A stretch of 64,000 nucleotides of DNA from Lumbricus terrestris (GCA_949752735.1 OX457042.1:38202195-38266194), one strand, 5' to 3'; positions 42,822-54,584 are shown, counted from the stretch's first letter. Translations and numbers: made by a program. Notes: generated by a model not told the origin, from the sequence alone.

Positions 42822-45800
42822 CTGAACAACATAGAGAAATCTGTCTTTAAATATCAGCCTTATATATGCTCTTCCAACTCTCACACTTTTTTATCCAAAA
42901 TTTCTGTTCTTTTACAAGCATTTGAATCCACCAAAACATTTGTTCATAGTTGAAATAATGAGCTGTGATATGAAACGCAATGACCTCAATCTTGGAAAAG
43001 GCAGGTGGTTTGAATAATATACGGCTGCCTTTGATATCGCCCTCCTTCCGATGGTCAGAAATTAACCCGATCATATCGTAATCTCGAGATTTCTACAGCG
43101 CCAACAAAGCGAAGTAGCGAGAACCAGTTTATTCACAGGCGCTTAATAAAAACAAAATCGATAGGCAGAGGGTCAAGAACAGGAGGCAGACAGACAGGCT
43201 AAGGTGGGTGATGTTTAGAGTTGAAATGGCGAGGGATTGGGGACAAGAGGAATAGGAAAAGGATTTGTGAAAAGAAGTGTTTTCAATTTTTAGTGAAAGA
43301 CCCCTCAGAGAGATTGTAAGAGGTGAGGCTTTGGTGAGTTCTCACGGTGAAATCAGATATTTCTATTAAAACTGGGGTGGTTGTTCCAGAGAGGCTGGGC
43401 AGTTATGGATATGAGGTTATGGGTCATATTAGACAGAGCAGCTGTGAGTGATAGAATGGCTGAAATTCTCTACACAGTAACTTCCTCGAGCGAGGTTTAA
43501 AGCCCGACTTTATAGGCGTAAGAGGCCGAGTGCTGTAACTAGTATCTCCACAGATTTAGGCTAAATAGCTTTTCAAATAGCTGTTAATTCCAAAGGAAAC
43601 AGAATTTAGAAATATGAATAACGTGCTAGGTGATTAGAACCAAACAAATTACCTGAAGGCACACCACTTCTTAGTTTTTTTCTTATGGTGCACAGATGTG
43701 TGTATGCGTTTGTAGACTTGTTACCCCCCCCCCCCCCCCCCCATATGTTGGTGTTTGGAAATATGGGAAAATACAGACAGACATACAAAGGGAAGATTGA
43801 TGACGAGAAGTCTACGCTACCTTGTTCAGTTCATGATCGCCATCCGCTAACATAATACGGCGACGTATCTTTCGTCTGCGGTAATACCTGTAGTTGAACA
43901 GTAAATGAGTCATAATTTTACCAAATGGCCTCACATTTATGGAGCGCCTCTACAGAGTAAATGAAGTGATTCATACTATAACTCTGCCAGTTCGCTTGAT
44001 CATAAACATTTCATAAGAGTAAAGACGATGAACGAAGTATAGGCCTACATGATGCAATGTCACGTACATGTCTGGGAGATCAAATCTGCAGGAACCGAGT
44101 CTTTTGTCAGTGTCACTGCCAAGCCATAAGCCAGATATATGTCAAGCAAGAGAGCTGCGATACATAAGCTTAAACTAAGACGAGAAATGCTGCTTGGAAG
44201 TAGACTGTGCGCACACATTTAAGTAGTGGAATCGACAGATAAGAGAGAAAAGAATGGAAGGAAGAAATGGTTGAGAGTCTATAGAATGAGAATGCCGGTT
44301 GTGGTCGTTTTGTGAGTTCCTTCCGTAGAGGTAGCTTGAATTCGAACGACTAGAGAATTTTAGAGACAAAGTCAAGAGATCAAGAGAGAGTATACTACTA
44401 CAGGCTATAGGTATGATGACGAAACTAGGTGAGTAAGCCTAAACGACAAAATTTAATAGGTGGCAAACGTCAGAAACCTGAAGACTGGTACCGGTATGCG
44501 AAAAGATATTGTGCCGAGGAAGGTGCATTAGTCGATAATTGCATATACATTATACAACACGTAAACATATAATAAAATTATAGGCCCCTATATACATGTA
44601 GGCTACTTATGTATATATTATATTCGTTTTTATTACAAATTAAATGACGATTGACGCGCCGCATCCACAAACACAATGCTATGAGCTCAAATAACAGCAT
44701 GAAGGAAAGTGCGGAAAATTAATTAGAATGATAACATGATATGATAGCTTGTGATAACAGAGAAATTCATTTATATAGGTCTTTGATATAAAACGTCTAT
44801 TATAATGACGCTGAATTGCAGGTTGGAAAAGGCGAATAGGTTTAATACAATCGTTGAGGCATGACCACCACAGGTAGCCTCTCACGCATCCGTCATATGA
44901 TTTTAGCCAGGAATCTGTCCAGTCTTTGGTGGTCAGCCACATCACTGATCACATACACAAAGCTCCACAACGGTGACTCCGCATTCAATATTCTGAATTA
45001 TAGGACTGACATCGAACTTCCTCAGTTTGGCTAAAATGCTCTCATTTTCCGTTTAATTTAATAGTTGTTATGCCTAGAACTAAACAATAATTATTGAGGC
45101 CTATCAATATAAGCAGGTGCATACTGGAAATCGAGGCCCAAACCTGCTTAAGCAGTTGCTTACGTAGGACTCCGCGTTTGCACTTAATGCTTGCTTGTTG
45201 TGCAATGATGATCATGAGTTCTAGCAATCGCTATAATAGTATCACTACTTTTACGGCTTCCACTGCTAAGTGTATGGTCTTCGCTGGTAGACCGTGGGCA
45301 CCATCATCAGGTGCAGGCCTACGCAATGCATGCAGTGAGTCAGAGCATGCTCCAATGATCTCGTCTACGTGAGAAGCAAGTGTGAGATCCTGGTCTATAG
45401 TGACTCCAAAGATTTTCATGGAATTAACTCTTTTCACTCATTAGAAAGGAGGCGGCGATTCGACGCATCCACGTCTTATTACCAGCTGTAGGCTATTGCC
45501 AGAGACTTATCAGTGTATGTCGGATTGCTGTATGCCGCCCAGTTAGCTGCATGTCAAAGCTCCTCCGACCCAATCACCAGCAAGTATATCCGCAGACTTT
45601 ATCAGAGCAAAAACACATCTGAGTGCAAATAAACACCAGACATTGAGTTATAAAAAAACGTGTTCACTTCGAAGAGAATAAGAGATAACTTACTTTATCT
45701 GAAGAACAACTAATGCGACAAAAAGTGTGATCACAATCACTCCAAGAACTGCGCTGAATGCGGCGATTGCTTCTGTTCGCTTAAACTTTATACCTGAAAA

Positions 45801-45955
45801 GTATCACAATTTTAATAATTACTTTCAATTACGGTGAAAACAACTACCTCCATAATATGCTGAATTTTTCGCATCCAACCTAAAAAAACATTGGCAAAAC
45901 GTATTACCCAAACTATAACCACAACTGCCAGCGCTACGATCGCCACAATCAGAGT

Positions 45956-46035
<80 letters not shown>

Positions 46036-49000
46036 ACATCATCGCATCGTCATCATCATCATCGTCATCGTCATCGTCGTCATCATCATCATCATAATTT
46101 ATGTATTTAAATCAGTGTGTGGTTATCACAATTCTCTGATGTAGGCCTAATCATAATAATCATTTAATACACGATTAGATTAACATAATCATAATTATCA
46201 CGTCACTATTACATGATTACAATCGTTACTCTTCTTTATTTCCATCATCATCATCAACATGATATTTTGGACGCACGATTTCCTATGCGGACCGCAGACT
46301 TTCGCGGTGCGCCTCTGAGTTTTCATTTCTGCCGCTGAATAACGTCGGGCCGTGAAATTTATATTTTTCCGTGAACATTTTAATTTCAAAGCTTTATGCA
46401 TTCTCTCTTATACACCGAGGTTCAAAAAGTAAGCCAAACTGTTTTTCATATATCTCCAAAGCCTGATTATTAATCATTACAAATTTTTCCCAACATTTAG
46501 ATAATTGAATCAAGAATATGATTCCAAAATATCTGAAACTATAAGGCAGAGCTCAATCTCTGGCGATGTCGCGTTGTGTGTGTGTGTGTGTGTCTGTTCG
46601 AGGAAAAGCTCTGAAACCGAATGCATTTCAATGCCTAAACAATTTTTAAAATCTTCTTTTGCGAATTTGTAGGTTAGTGCGACTATTTTCTGCTATCAAT
46701 TTACTTTAAAACCCGAGATATGAACATTTTAAGCATTTCGATGCAGTAGTTGGCGCCTATATTATGCTACATATTGATTTAAGAAGCGATTTCACCCGGG
46801 GGGAGCCGAAAATCCTAAATTTCCCGGGAAACGCCGGGTAGCATAGCTAGTCGTGTCATAAATTTGAACGGATAGAAACATATGAATCTTTCAACTTCAT
46901 CTGCCGAAATTTCAGTTTACCAGCAATTTTCTTTTGGGTTTTGTAACAAAAATACTTCAAACATGAAAAAGTCTTTAATATTTTTGTGAAGAAACTTTAC
47001 GTAGTTATTGTTTAATTATTTACATAAGGAAGATGTTATAGACGACAAGATTTAAATCTGAACTCTTCGGAGGCCGTAATTTGGGAGAAATGAAGTTTGG
47101 TGTCTCTCTTGTTAGCATTTCGATGGTTTCTCTGACTCTGTGGGCTGGCACAGTTCTGATGATAAAGAAAACAACCTTCTGGGGCTATAGATTTCTGATA
47201 ACAGGTGGAAGATGACAGCAGAACGTTGCGATAATATAGGCTACTCCGTTAATTTTACTCGGGATCACTGAAGACCAAAATTGGGTACTATCAAGCATCG
47301 AAATCGCAACGAACATCAAAAAAGACTTGCTGAAAACTGAAATTTCTGGAGATGAAGTTGAAATATTCATATCTTTCAAATTTATGACATGATATTTTGG
47401 AATCAATTCTCTAATATTGGAAAATTTTTAGAATGATTAGGCTAATCATCAGGCATTAGAGATATAAGAAAAACAGTTCGGCTTACATTTTATTGAACCA
47501 CGGTGTATTAATAGCCTAGGCCTATATAATAATATTACATAGTTATTCTATTAAATAACTTGAAATTATTTCTTCTCTTATTTAATTGGTACTGATACTT
47601 TGTTCCGAATTAATTCACACATTATCTCGGAACAGCCTCCAGTTTTAATTAGTCGGCTTCGACGGTTTGGATAGACTCATGGATATTAGAGAAAAAGGAA
47701 GCTGTATAGAAAAAGATCTGATACAGGGCACGGCATCGGGTGGGCGAGGAAGAGGCAGACCTAATAATTATGACATGGATGGATAACATTCGAGCCTGGA
47801 CTGGAATGACGGTGGAACAGATCACGAGGAGCTCGGAAGGTCGACAAGAATGGAAACGGATAATTTCATGATGCGGCAAACCCTCGCGGCAAGGACGGCT
47901 GAAGACAAGACAAATAGATAGGCTATTAGTCTACATCAATGGTCAGACTAGTCAGTAGTCGTAGCGTCACAGATGAAATTTCGCAATTTCTTCCATAATT
48001 TATAGCTTAGTTGATGTTCAAGGTCAGTGACGGCGCCAGGATGTCAGTTTTGGGGGGGCTGAATCTGCGAGAGGAAATTTTCCATTTTCATTCGCAGATT
48101 TGTGACTACCTTTTTTAGGTCATTTGGTCGAAATCTTGGTAATTGGTACTTCTTTCATCCGCCTAAATTTCTGACAAATCTCCTGCATGCGTTGACGTTA
48201 AGTTTTTAGGGGGGCGCTAATCATGCAAATATTTCATTTTTGCATGGGAAAAAATGGATGGCCATTTTTAGGGAGCTTAGTCCCCTAACCGCCCGTCGCC
48301 TCTACTGCTCATGGTTAGCTCAGATCAAAGCTTAGTTGAAATGCTACTTACAAAGCAGTCACAATTAGACTAATTTAGAAACGTGGCTGATTAATAATTT
48401 GATGCATTATTGATAAGTTGATAAGTTGATGATAATGTTAAATGATAATTATAAATTATTATTTGATAGCTGATTAACCTGCATGATCCTTGATAACGTT
48501 GCAGTAGACCTACCAGTAGTACAATGTAGCCTAGACCTAGCCTAGGCCTAAGTGTTAAAAGTAGACTACGTTCATTTGTTAACAAAGTTTTTGAAGTCTT
48601 ATAACTTATCGAAGTTAACTAGTAGGCATAGGCCTACTTGTCAATTACCATTTTATCAAGTTATTGGTAAGTCATTTGGATTTGGCACTATACCCGCGAA
48701 ATGTCGCTGAATTTCTTAGTTGTTGGCTTGTTTCCGTCGAATTTTTGCTGAATCGCAGTAAATCGTAGTCCCTAATCATTTTTATAATCCCCTTCATCGT
48801 CGTTGTTTTTAATCTAGAAAAATGTGTGTTTATCGTCATTTTTACGCTGGTTATTGATCATCACCGTTCCAACTATCATCTGCAACTTCACATGCGATTG
48901 CTGTTTGTAGAATGACATCCTTAATGTAATGAAAATAATAATGTATCAGAACGTGAACTTACGAGATTCATATACACTTGTGGGATTTTGGCAGTAGGTG

Positions 49001-49816
49001 CCATTCCAACCTGGATAACACCTGAAAGAAACGAACATAGACATGTGTGAAATTACGTAAGCACAGCAATCATCATTAAAAAGAAAACCATTTAAATGTT
49101 GTTCACGGTATCAGAGCTTCTGAAATGAGGGAATAGAGCCAGCAATTATAACCTACGATATGTGAAAATTTATTTCCATTATTGGAAGTAATAGCCTAAA
49201 GTAATAATTTAGAATTGGTTTTTAATCTGTGCGTATATGTTTCAATAGTGTGTCAACTTTCAAAAGTTGTGCATAATCTCTGACTGGCTGAATCTCAGTC
49301 AATCTTGGAATCATCAGATAACTCAGAATATTTAGGTCAAATATTATGTAGACAATATGGACTATATAGACTACAGTTCAGTTCTACTTCATGATCTGTG
49401 CAAATGTTCAAATTGGCCACAGCCTATATTTCTCTGTCTTTTAAGACAATGGATTGAACGCTAGTCACAAACTGCACAAAGAAATACTTCTTATTTGCGA
49501 TTCTTCTTCTGTTTGACCTAAAGAATAATATTATGGTTATGTGGTTGCTTTTCTTACCCACCCTGTAGCCTATAGGCCTATAGGCCTATAGGCCTAACTA
49601 CACAAAAAGTTTCGTATTGACACGAGCGACGTAAATATTGGACGATTGTGGTTCGTGCCAAGAGAAGTCAACGCGTAAAACTTGGTCTTTTGTGTACTTA
49701 CACGCAGATCTTGTCCTGTCCGCTCTCCTCGTCTCCTTTGTAGCAGCACAGACCATGTCCGGAGCAAAGAGTCTCCGACTTCTTCAGAAGACACGGTTCG
49801 AAACCTCCCGGACACT
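42417..49816 (-). CDS. EGF-like, single-pass membrane protein, paralogue B (5' end unknown)
   Basis: Five exons (49816-49702, 49021-48963, 45793-45694, 43887-43821, 42821-42417) join in phase to 247 residues plus stop. Eight cysteines form an EGF-like unit: CPGGFEPC, CSGHGLCCYKG, KICVCYPGWNGTYC. A short stalk is followed by a 20-residue hydrophobic helix (FSAVLGVIVITLFVALVVL), then K-YYRRRKIRRR, then a 134-residue tail nearly identical in key blocks to copy A. It should sit in the plasma membrane with the EGF unit outside (inferred). Introns hold a mariner, LINE scraps and simple repeats. An upstream exon ending one base into a codon must exist but was not found. Family not recognised; an adhesion or receptor role is a guess from architecture. 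Confidence 0.78.
43074..43390 (-). repeat. dispersed (ATTACG)n-tail repeat, copy 7, in a gene B intron
   Basis: Matches copy 4 at 31068 over about 280 bases (GCGAGAACCAGTTTATTCAC, AATCGATAGGCAGAGGGTCA, AGGTGGGTGATGTTTAGAGT). It is missing from the same intron of gene A, so it inserted after the duplication. Confidence 0.75.
43723..43742. repeat. poly-C/poly-G tract
   Basis: About 20 consecutive C on the plus strand within a gene B intron; assembly length is unreliable at such tracts. Confidence 0.9.
43821..43887 (-). CDS. gene B, juxtamembrane exon
   Basis: 67 nt, acceptor TTCAACTACAG, donor GTAGCG. One G completes Lys, then 22 codons YYRRRKIRRRIMLADGDHEL then NK, ending in phase 0. The basic cluster directly follows the membrane helix. 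Confidence 0.75.
43888..45693 (-). other. intron of gene B with a LINE fragment
   Basis: Between juxtamembrane and membrane exons. At 45437-45100 the minus strand reads MKIFGVTIDQDLTLASHVDE and SLHALRR, the thumb region of a Jockey/CR1-like LINE (compare 52786-53226). The rest is unclassified. The homologous intron of gene A instead carries the TCGA foldback element. Confidence 0.6.
45694..45793 (-). CDS. gene B, transmembrane exon
   Basis: 100 nt, acceptor ATACTTTTCAG, donor GTAAGT. Two leading bases, 32 codons (IKFKRTEAIAAFSAVLGVIV then ITLFVALVVLQI), two trailing bases. Same length and phases as 14349-14448. Confidence 0.88.
45956..46097. repeat. (ATC)n microsatellite
   Basis: About 47 trinucleotide units, pure in the first half. 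Poly-Met, poly-Ile and poly-Ser frames are artefacts. Lies in an intron of gene B. Confidence 0.95.
46411..47510 (-). mobile_element. mariner element with inverted ends, pseudogenic, with nested insertion
   Basis: Ends TACACCGAGGTTCAAAAAGT and the inverse of TACACCGTGGTTCAATAAAA define the copy, next to TA. Minus-strand transposase pieces between 47390 and 47040: VIPSKINGVAYI, then PAHRVRETIEMLTRETPNFI and a degenerate SSDLNLV. At about 46740-46865 a separate insert carries CCCGGGAAACGCCGGGTAGC. A (TG)n run is at 46577-46593. Confidence 0.75.
47655..47905 (+). mobile_element. GHxxR/GRPR-type LINE 3' end
   Basis: Plus strand in shifting frames: REKGSCIEKDLIQGTASGG, RGRGRP, MDNIRAWTGMTVEQITRSSE and RQEWKRIIS(H). 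Corresponds to the last 90 residues of the family at 25745. Strongly 5'-truncated, inside a gene B intron. Confidence 0.75.
48025..48307. mobile_element. hAT-like MITE, family CAGTGGCGG, degenerate copy
   Basis: Left end CAGTGACGGCGCCAGG; right end decayed (CCCGTCGCCTCTACTG). Interior GGGGGGGCTGAATCTGCGAG and TAAATTTCTGACAAA match 49957-50243. No target duplication recognisable. Confidence 0.65.
48963..49021 (-). CDS. gene B, EGF-like exon 2
   Basis: 59 nt, acceptor TTTCTTTCAG, donor GTAAGTTC. One base, 19 codons (CYPGWNGTYCQNPTSVYES), one base; phases fit both neighbours. CxxGWxGxxC is the closing motif of EGF domains. Confidence 0.87.
49702..49816 (-). CDS. gene B, EGF-like exon 1
   Basis: 115 nt, acceptor TTTGTAAGCAG, donor GTAAGTAC. 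Two bases, 37 codons with six Cys (CPGGFEPC, LCSGHGLCCYKG, KIC), two bases. Longer than the A exon by six codons, in the loop after CCY and before C2-C3. Confidence 0.87.
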
Positions 49817-49956
49817 CTGCTTACAAAGCAAAAGCCACAGTCGTCGTTAGAAAAACTATTCTAAGCTCAAGATATTTACATATCCCAAACCTTTTCAGGC
49901 TTCAGCCACAGCCACGAAATTAGTTCTCCCCACTTCATTAAGAACCGGAACTTCAA

Positions 49957-50243
49957 CAGTGGCGGCGCCAGAATTTCAGTTTGGGGGGGCTGAAGGCGAA
50001 AATTTCACATTTTCATCCGTCAAAATTTCTGACAACTTTTTTTTTATTAGTCATCGACCGAAATCTCAGGAAAATTTTCCATTTTCGCCGCCAAAAATTT
50101 CTGACGACCTCTTTTTTTTTTTTTAGTCGTCAGCCGAAAATCTTGGACATTTTAATGTAAAGAATTCAGGTAGCCCTTTTTTAGGGGGGGCTGAGCCTCT
50201 TGTAGGGGGAGCTTAGCCCCCCAGGCCCCTAGCACCGCCACTG
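49957..50243. mobile_element. hAT-like MITE, family CAGTGGCGG, copy 3
   Basis: 287 bp. Ends CAGTGGCGGCGCCAG and CTAGCACCGCCACTG. Perfect 8-bp target duplication AACTTCAA at 49949-49956 and 50244-50251. Inserted just upstream of gene B exon 1; absent at the matching place in copy A. Confidence 0.93.
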
Positions 50244-50501
50244 AACTTCAAATGGACTCTAAGAAGACAACATTCTCTCTAGATCAGAAATCCTTCAACG
50301 TGAACCTTACTATAGCTTACATTAAATCACCAATTAAATTAAAAAGATGGCCATTCAAATTTATCAAGTCAAAGTCGTTGAATTTCCTATCTAGCATTTC
50401 TTACTGTTCAAATTACCTGGTCAACTTAACAATGAGAGCAGAACCGCAGAACTAAGCCTAACAATCGATTAACGCTGGAGACAAGCGATAGCGAATGTAT
50501 A

Positions 50502-51475
50502 CAGCGTGGTCCAGCGTAAATGAGCCGACTTTGCATGCGTATAACTCCGCCAATAATTTTTAAAATTTATCTATGTCTAATGCGTCAAAAAATATACATC
50601 ACTCTAGTAGTAGGAATTAAAGGTATCTGTCATTTTATCTTTGGCCTACATGATGTAGAACGTGGCAAGAAACCTCAAAATTATACTTCTTGCATCAGCA
50701 GCTACGGTAGCTAATAAAACAATTCTTGACAGTTTTAACAGTGATTGCGCAAAATATCACATTGGTAAAAATTTAAACTGCATGGCCAAATTAATTGCTA
50801 ATTATGGGACTTGCTTGTTCCCGGGTCATCGTCTTGACTGAAAATTAACTCGGACACACTCATTTGAAACGAATTAAATCTCTTCTCTGCACGTAAATTT
50901 CGTATCCAAAATCTATCATCGTCAATGAACGGCTCCACCGCCCACAGAATTATAATGCTTGATCATATATTTCGTGGAACCGAGAAAAACGACCTCAAAA
51001 TTCCGTCACTATTTTAGACCAAGAATTCTTAATTGGATTGCTTGGCAGTATCTTAGGCTATAACACCATAATTTTTAGGTTCCTGGCCGTGACTATAGTT
51101 TTGAAAAAGATAATGTTATTTTTACAAACAAAAGTTTAAAAACTATAGAAAATTTAACAAATGAAAAATACATGTTACAGCAATACATTTTCACCGGACA
51201 AAGTAAATTTAACCACGCAAAGTCGTAAACGAAGTATTATAATCGCGTCCTGTCATTCATTTGGGGGTGGGGGCAACAAATATGGTAGCGAGGCTGTTCA
51301 GGCATTTTCATTAATATTTTAAATTAGTACCAATTCGAAATTTTCAAGGCTAATAATAGAGTGCAGTAGGCCTATCATTAATTAATTCGATATATTAACT
51401 ATAAATAAATTTTAAAAATTGGCGGAGTTATATGCGTGCAAAGTCGGTTCATTTATGATGGACCGCCCTGTGGAG
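50502..51475. mobile_element. unclassified DNA transposon with about 70-bp inverted ends
   Basis: Left GGTCCAGCGTAAATGAGCCG...TTTTTAAAATTTAT and right end (51405-51475) are inverted matches including GCRTATAACTCCGCCAAT. Outer ends CAGCGTGGTCC and GGACCGCCCTG lie near TA, suggesting a Tc1/mariner-type non-autonomous element. The interior has no transposase. Confidence 0.7.
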
Positions 51476-52785
51476 GAAACAATAGGTAGAAGCAGATGGA
51501 AGGCAGAGACGGCGGCAGAGACAGAGGTTGTGCGCCGATAATATCAGACGATACTATGAGACTAAGTCGTAAGAAAAAAGGTAAGGCTTAAGCGCGTAGT
51601 GACAGCCTATACGGAACCATTTAGCCCCGGCAGATAAAGAACTAAATCGAAAATCATGGGACCCTGCTAGTTACAAATTGAGGAAAGATTCCGTTGTATT
51701 TTAAGTAGGCCTATACCCGGTAGTAGTCTACAATGACCTCCATTTGGTCTTTCTTCGTAATCATTTATCACTTGTTGATGAGTACATACAACTATGCATT
51801 TAATTCTTGCTAAACGGAAAGAATTCGAAGCAGTCGTCCAGAAAATCGGACTCATCAGTGTTACACTACACGATAGTATAAAATCACGGTCTAATTACTG
51901 AGCTAGCCTGTGAACCATAGAGATTGAGTGGGATGCCTACCTAGACTAGACTCTACATCTTGGTCATTCTATTTTATTACTCGGTGTATAGACCTATTAA
52001 TAAATAGTCTATTAATTATTGTCGATGGATATGGAAGTGTGATTTGGGAGAGAAGACAGTAGTCTCTAAAGCAAATTAACTTCACGATGTCTGCAGTTCT
52101 GGTTTGAGATGGCCGTTGGTCGATTATAGTCTTTCTCTAACAGTAATTCAATAATTCAATAATTCAACTCTGGAGCGCTGGAATCTGAAGAGGAGCTCAC
52201 ACGGAACTGAGAAGCTATTAAATTTTACGTCTGTCAAAAGCGAACGAACCGACGAGATTGTTTACCAACAAGTGGCAACAACTTTCTATTAGGCCTAGCT
52301 ACTACCGGTATACGACGTATAGACGTATAGGCTACGTAGACCTATTAGACGACTATTTAAACAAACTGATTTCAGAAACTGTAGGCCTATCTTCGTGTCT
52401 CTCTTTGTCTCCCTCCCTCTCCCTGCCTCTCTCTGCCTCTCTGTATAGGCATAATATCTCTTTTGCTGTCTTTTATACCGGTATTCGTTTAGGGCCTAAT
52501 TCAATAAACAACAGACAGAACGCTGTAGGTTTACATTAGCACAATTGACAGTATGGCTGCTTAAAACTTATGGTCAAGATAGTTAGTAGGCCTACATGTT
52601 TTTGAATAACATTCTTGGAATAAATTTAATGAGTCTTTATTGGGGAGGATGAAATTATGAGCCTTTCTCTAAAGTTAGGCTATATAATGGATCACGCTGT
52701 AATGGAAAGAGGTTACGGAGGACATGAAGTTCATTTCCCTGAACAGCTTTGAAAAGCACCTTGTCAGCCTCTTGAGCTAAAGTTT
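51476..52785. other. no recognised gene
   Basis: AT-rich. An inverted repeat of about 43 bp (GCGCTGGAATCTGAAGAGGA) is at 52171-52213 and again, inverted, at 53662-53705, enclosing the LINE fragment. Short pyrimidine repeat at 52400-52440. Confidence 0.45.
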
Positions 52786-53226
52786 CTACTGTAAGTGTAT
52801 TAGGATGTACATGTAAGTATAGCCGGTTCGTCTAAGTTTGTTCATGAGGCCCTCAAGGCGAGTTTTGTCCAATCCACTTGCAAGACCCCACCATGCAGGA
52901 GAGGCATACATAATTCTGGATATGATAGTAGCTCTCGCGATAGTTTGGAGCTCTTGCATGGAGCCTCCGTGAGCCTTGAGGGTTCTGATGGCATAGAGTG
53001 AGGCAGTACCAGAGCAGATAATCTTATTGATGTGGTCTGTAACTGTTAATTTCTCTCCAATGAGAACTGCCAATGCCTTGATGGATTTTGTACGAGAAAC
53101 TCCGGAGATTGATGGGTGAGTTGAGAGTTGAACACTTATTGGTTCTGATAATAGCAATTTCTCGCGTTTTATCAGAATTGATCCGCAAATTCTTTCCTTT
53201 AGACCAGTTGGCGATGTGCCACTCAA
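52786..53226 (-). mobile_element. Jockey/CR1-like LINE, thumb region, open frame
   Basis: 146 codons on the minus strand: ALAVLIGEKLTVTDHINKII, ASLYAIRTLKAHGGSMQELQ, IISRIMYASPAWWGLASGLD and LRRTGY. The set SLYALRxLxAHG...YASPAWWG is typical of one LINE group after the polymerase core. Truncated on both sides. Confidence 0.8.
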
Positions 53227-53861
53227 TGTATCTCTTGCTGTCTTTCTGAAGCGTCAGCTCAGCAACTCAACAACTCATATACTAGGCTACTAGGCTACTA
53301 TATGTATACTAGGTCTTCGACTGAAACGATTAATTTTTGCCAATCTGTGTATATTTGTCAGCAGACAGCCGGTCGATAATAACAGCCATGGTCATGATGC
53401 GATAGCAATATTCACTTCTCAGCTTCGATCCGCACTTCTTGAGGGCGGCCAAAGGTAGCCTGCAGTTCCCACCCACGCTATCTGACCTACCTTCCGACAA
53501 CTTGCATTCTGTGTTCTCGTTTTATTATCTAGTCTATAGTTTGTTAACGGCACCAGATGAACTAAAATCGTATATAGCCTAGTCGTTATATATGCACATC
53601 TAATTACGACCACCACACACAGGCCGTAATTATCATTGCCAGATTCGTCTCATTTAATTGTTTCTCAGTTCCGTTTGAGCTCCTCTTCAGATTCCAGCGC
53701 TGTACGTACGCATAGCCGGATGCTACACGCCTCAAGCTCAATACCTTCTTAAGATCTATAGTGGTTTAATTCAACTGAATCCATGTTTAAAAGGGCTCAA
53801 ATCAAAAAACCTACCTAGAGAACGGAAAAGAGCGCTCGTCTAGGAGTGCGCATAGGTAGTG
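53227..53861. other. no recognised gene
   Basis: Unclassified AT-rich DNA. Contains the second arm of the inverted repeat (53662-53705). Confidence 0.4.
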
Positions 53862-53869
53862 CTACTAAG

Positions 53870-54290
53870 CAGGGTTTTTTTAACGTGCAGTGTAGACAAA
53901 ATGTGCAGTTGTAAATGCATTTGTGCAGTTGTAAAAGCAGTTATGTGCGGTGGAAATCATTAGAAAAAGGTAATTGGTGGCCGGTTCACCAGGAAAGAAG
54001 AAGGACATGTGCAGCGATGTGCAGTGAAAAATAAGCAGGAAGGTTAAATGAATTAATTTGATGACTAAAAAAAAGAAAAAAGTCATTTTTTTCGCCGATT
54101 TGCGATAGGCTATTTCGGGTAAAAACCTTGAGACAAATTTCTGAACAAACGACTAAAAGGTCGTCAGTTTTTTGTAGCCAACTTGCGACATTTCTTTTGA
54201 AAATTTTTTGAAACGACGAGAAATTTTCGTCAAAGTTGCACTAAAAGGTTTCTGGTTGTACAGTTCTACAAATTTCTTTTAAAAGCCCTG
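53870..54290. mobile_element. hAT-like MITE, family CAGGGYTTTTTTAA, copy 3
   Basis: 421 bp. Ends CAGGGTTTTTTTAACGTGCA and CTTTTAAAAGCCCTG. Flanks CTACTAAG and TTAATTAG agree at 5 of 8 positions. Subterminal GTGCAGTTGTAAA words. The interior has GATGACTAAAAAAAAG and GGTCGTCAG, shared with other MITEs here. Confidence 0.8.
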
Positions 54291-54298
54291 TTAATTAG

Positions 54299-54584
54299 AC
54301 AAAATATTGAAGAGTAGGCTAAATAATATGATTAAGGGAACGGAACACGGACATTCAAACATTTTCTATTCTATTGATCGTCACATTGGGAAAACTGTCA
54401 GATGTCCCAGCTTGCACTGTCCTACTTGATGTTAAGTGTCATTAAGAACAAATATATTACGTCAGTTAGTAAACAATGCATTGGCAGGCACACACACGCA
54501 CACACACAGGTGGAGCCAACCACCGATGTCGACAACAGTTACTGTTGATAGATGGCTTGGATGGATGTTGTTTTGCATCGGGCT
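54299..54584. other. spacer with (CA)n
   Basis: Short (CA)n run at 54489-54509; otherwise nothing recognised. Confidence 0.4.

Noticed and set aside
45812..46097. Poly-Met, poly-Ile and poly-Ser frames
   Set aside because: Produced by the (ATC)n microsatellite.
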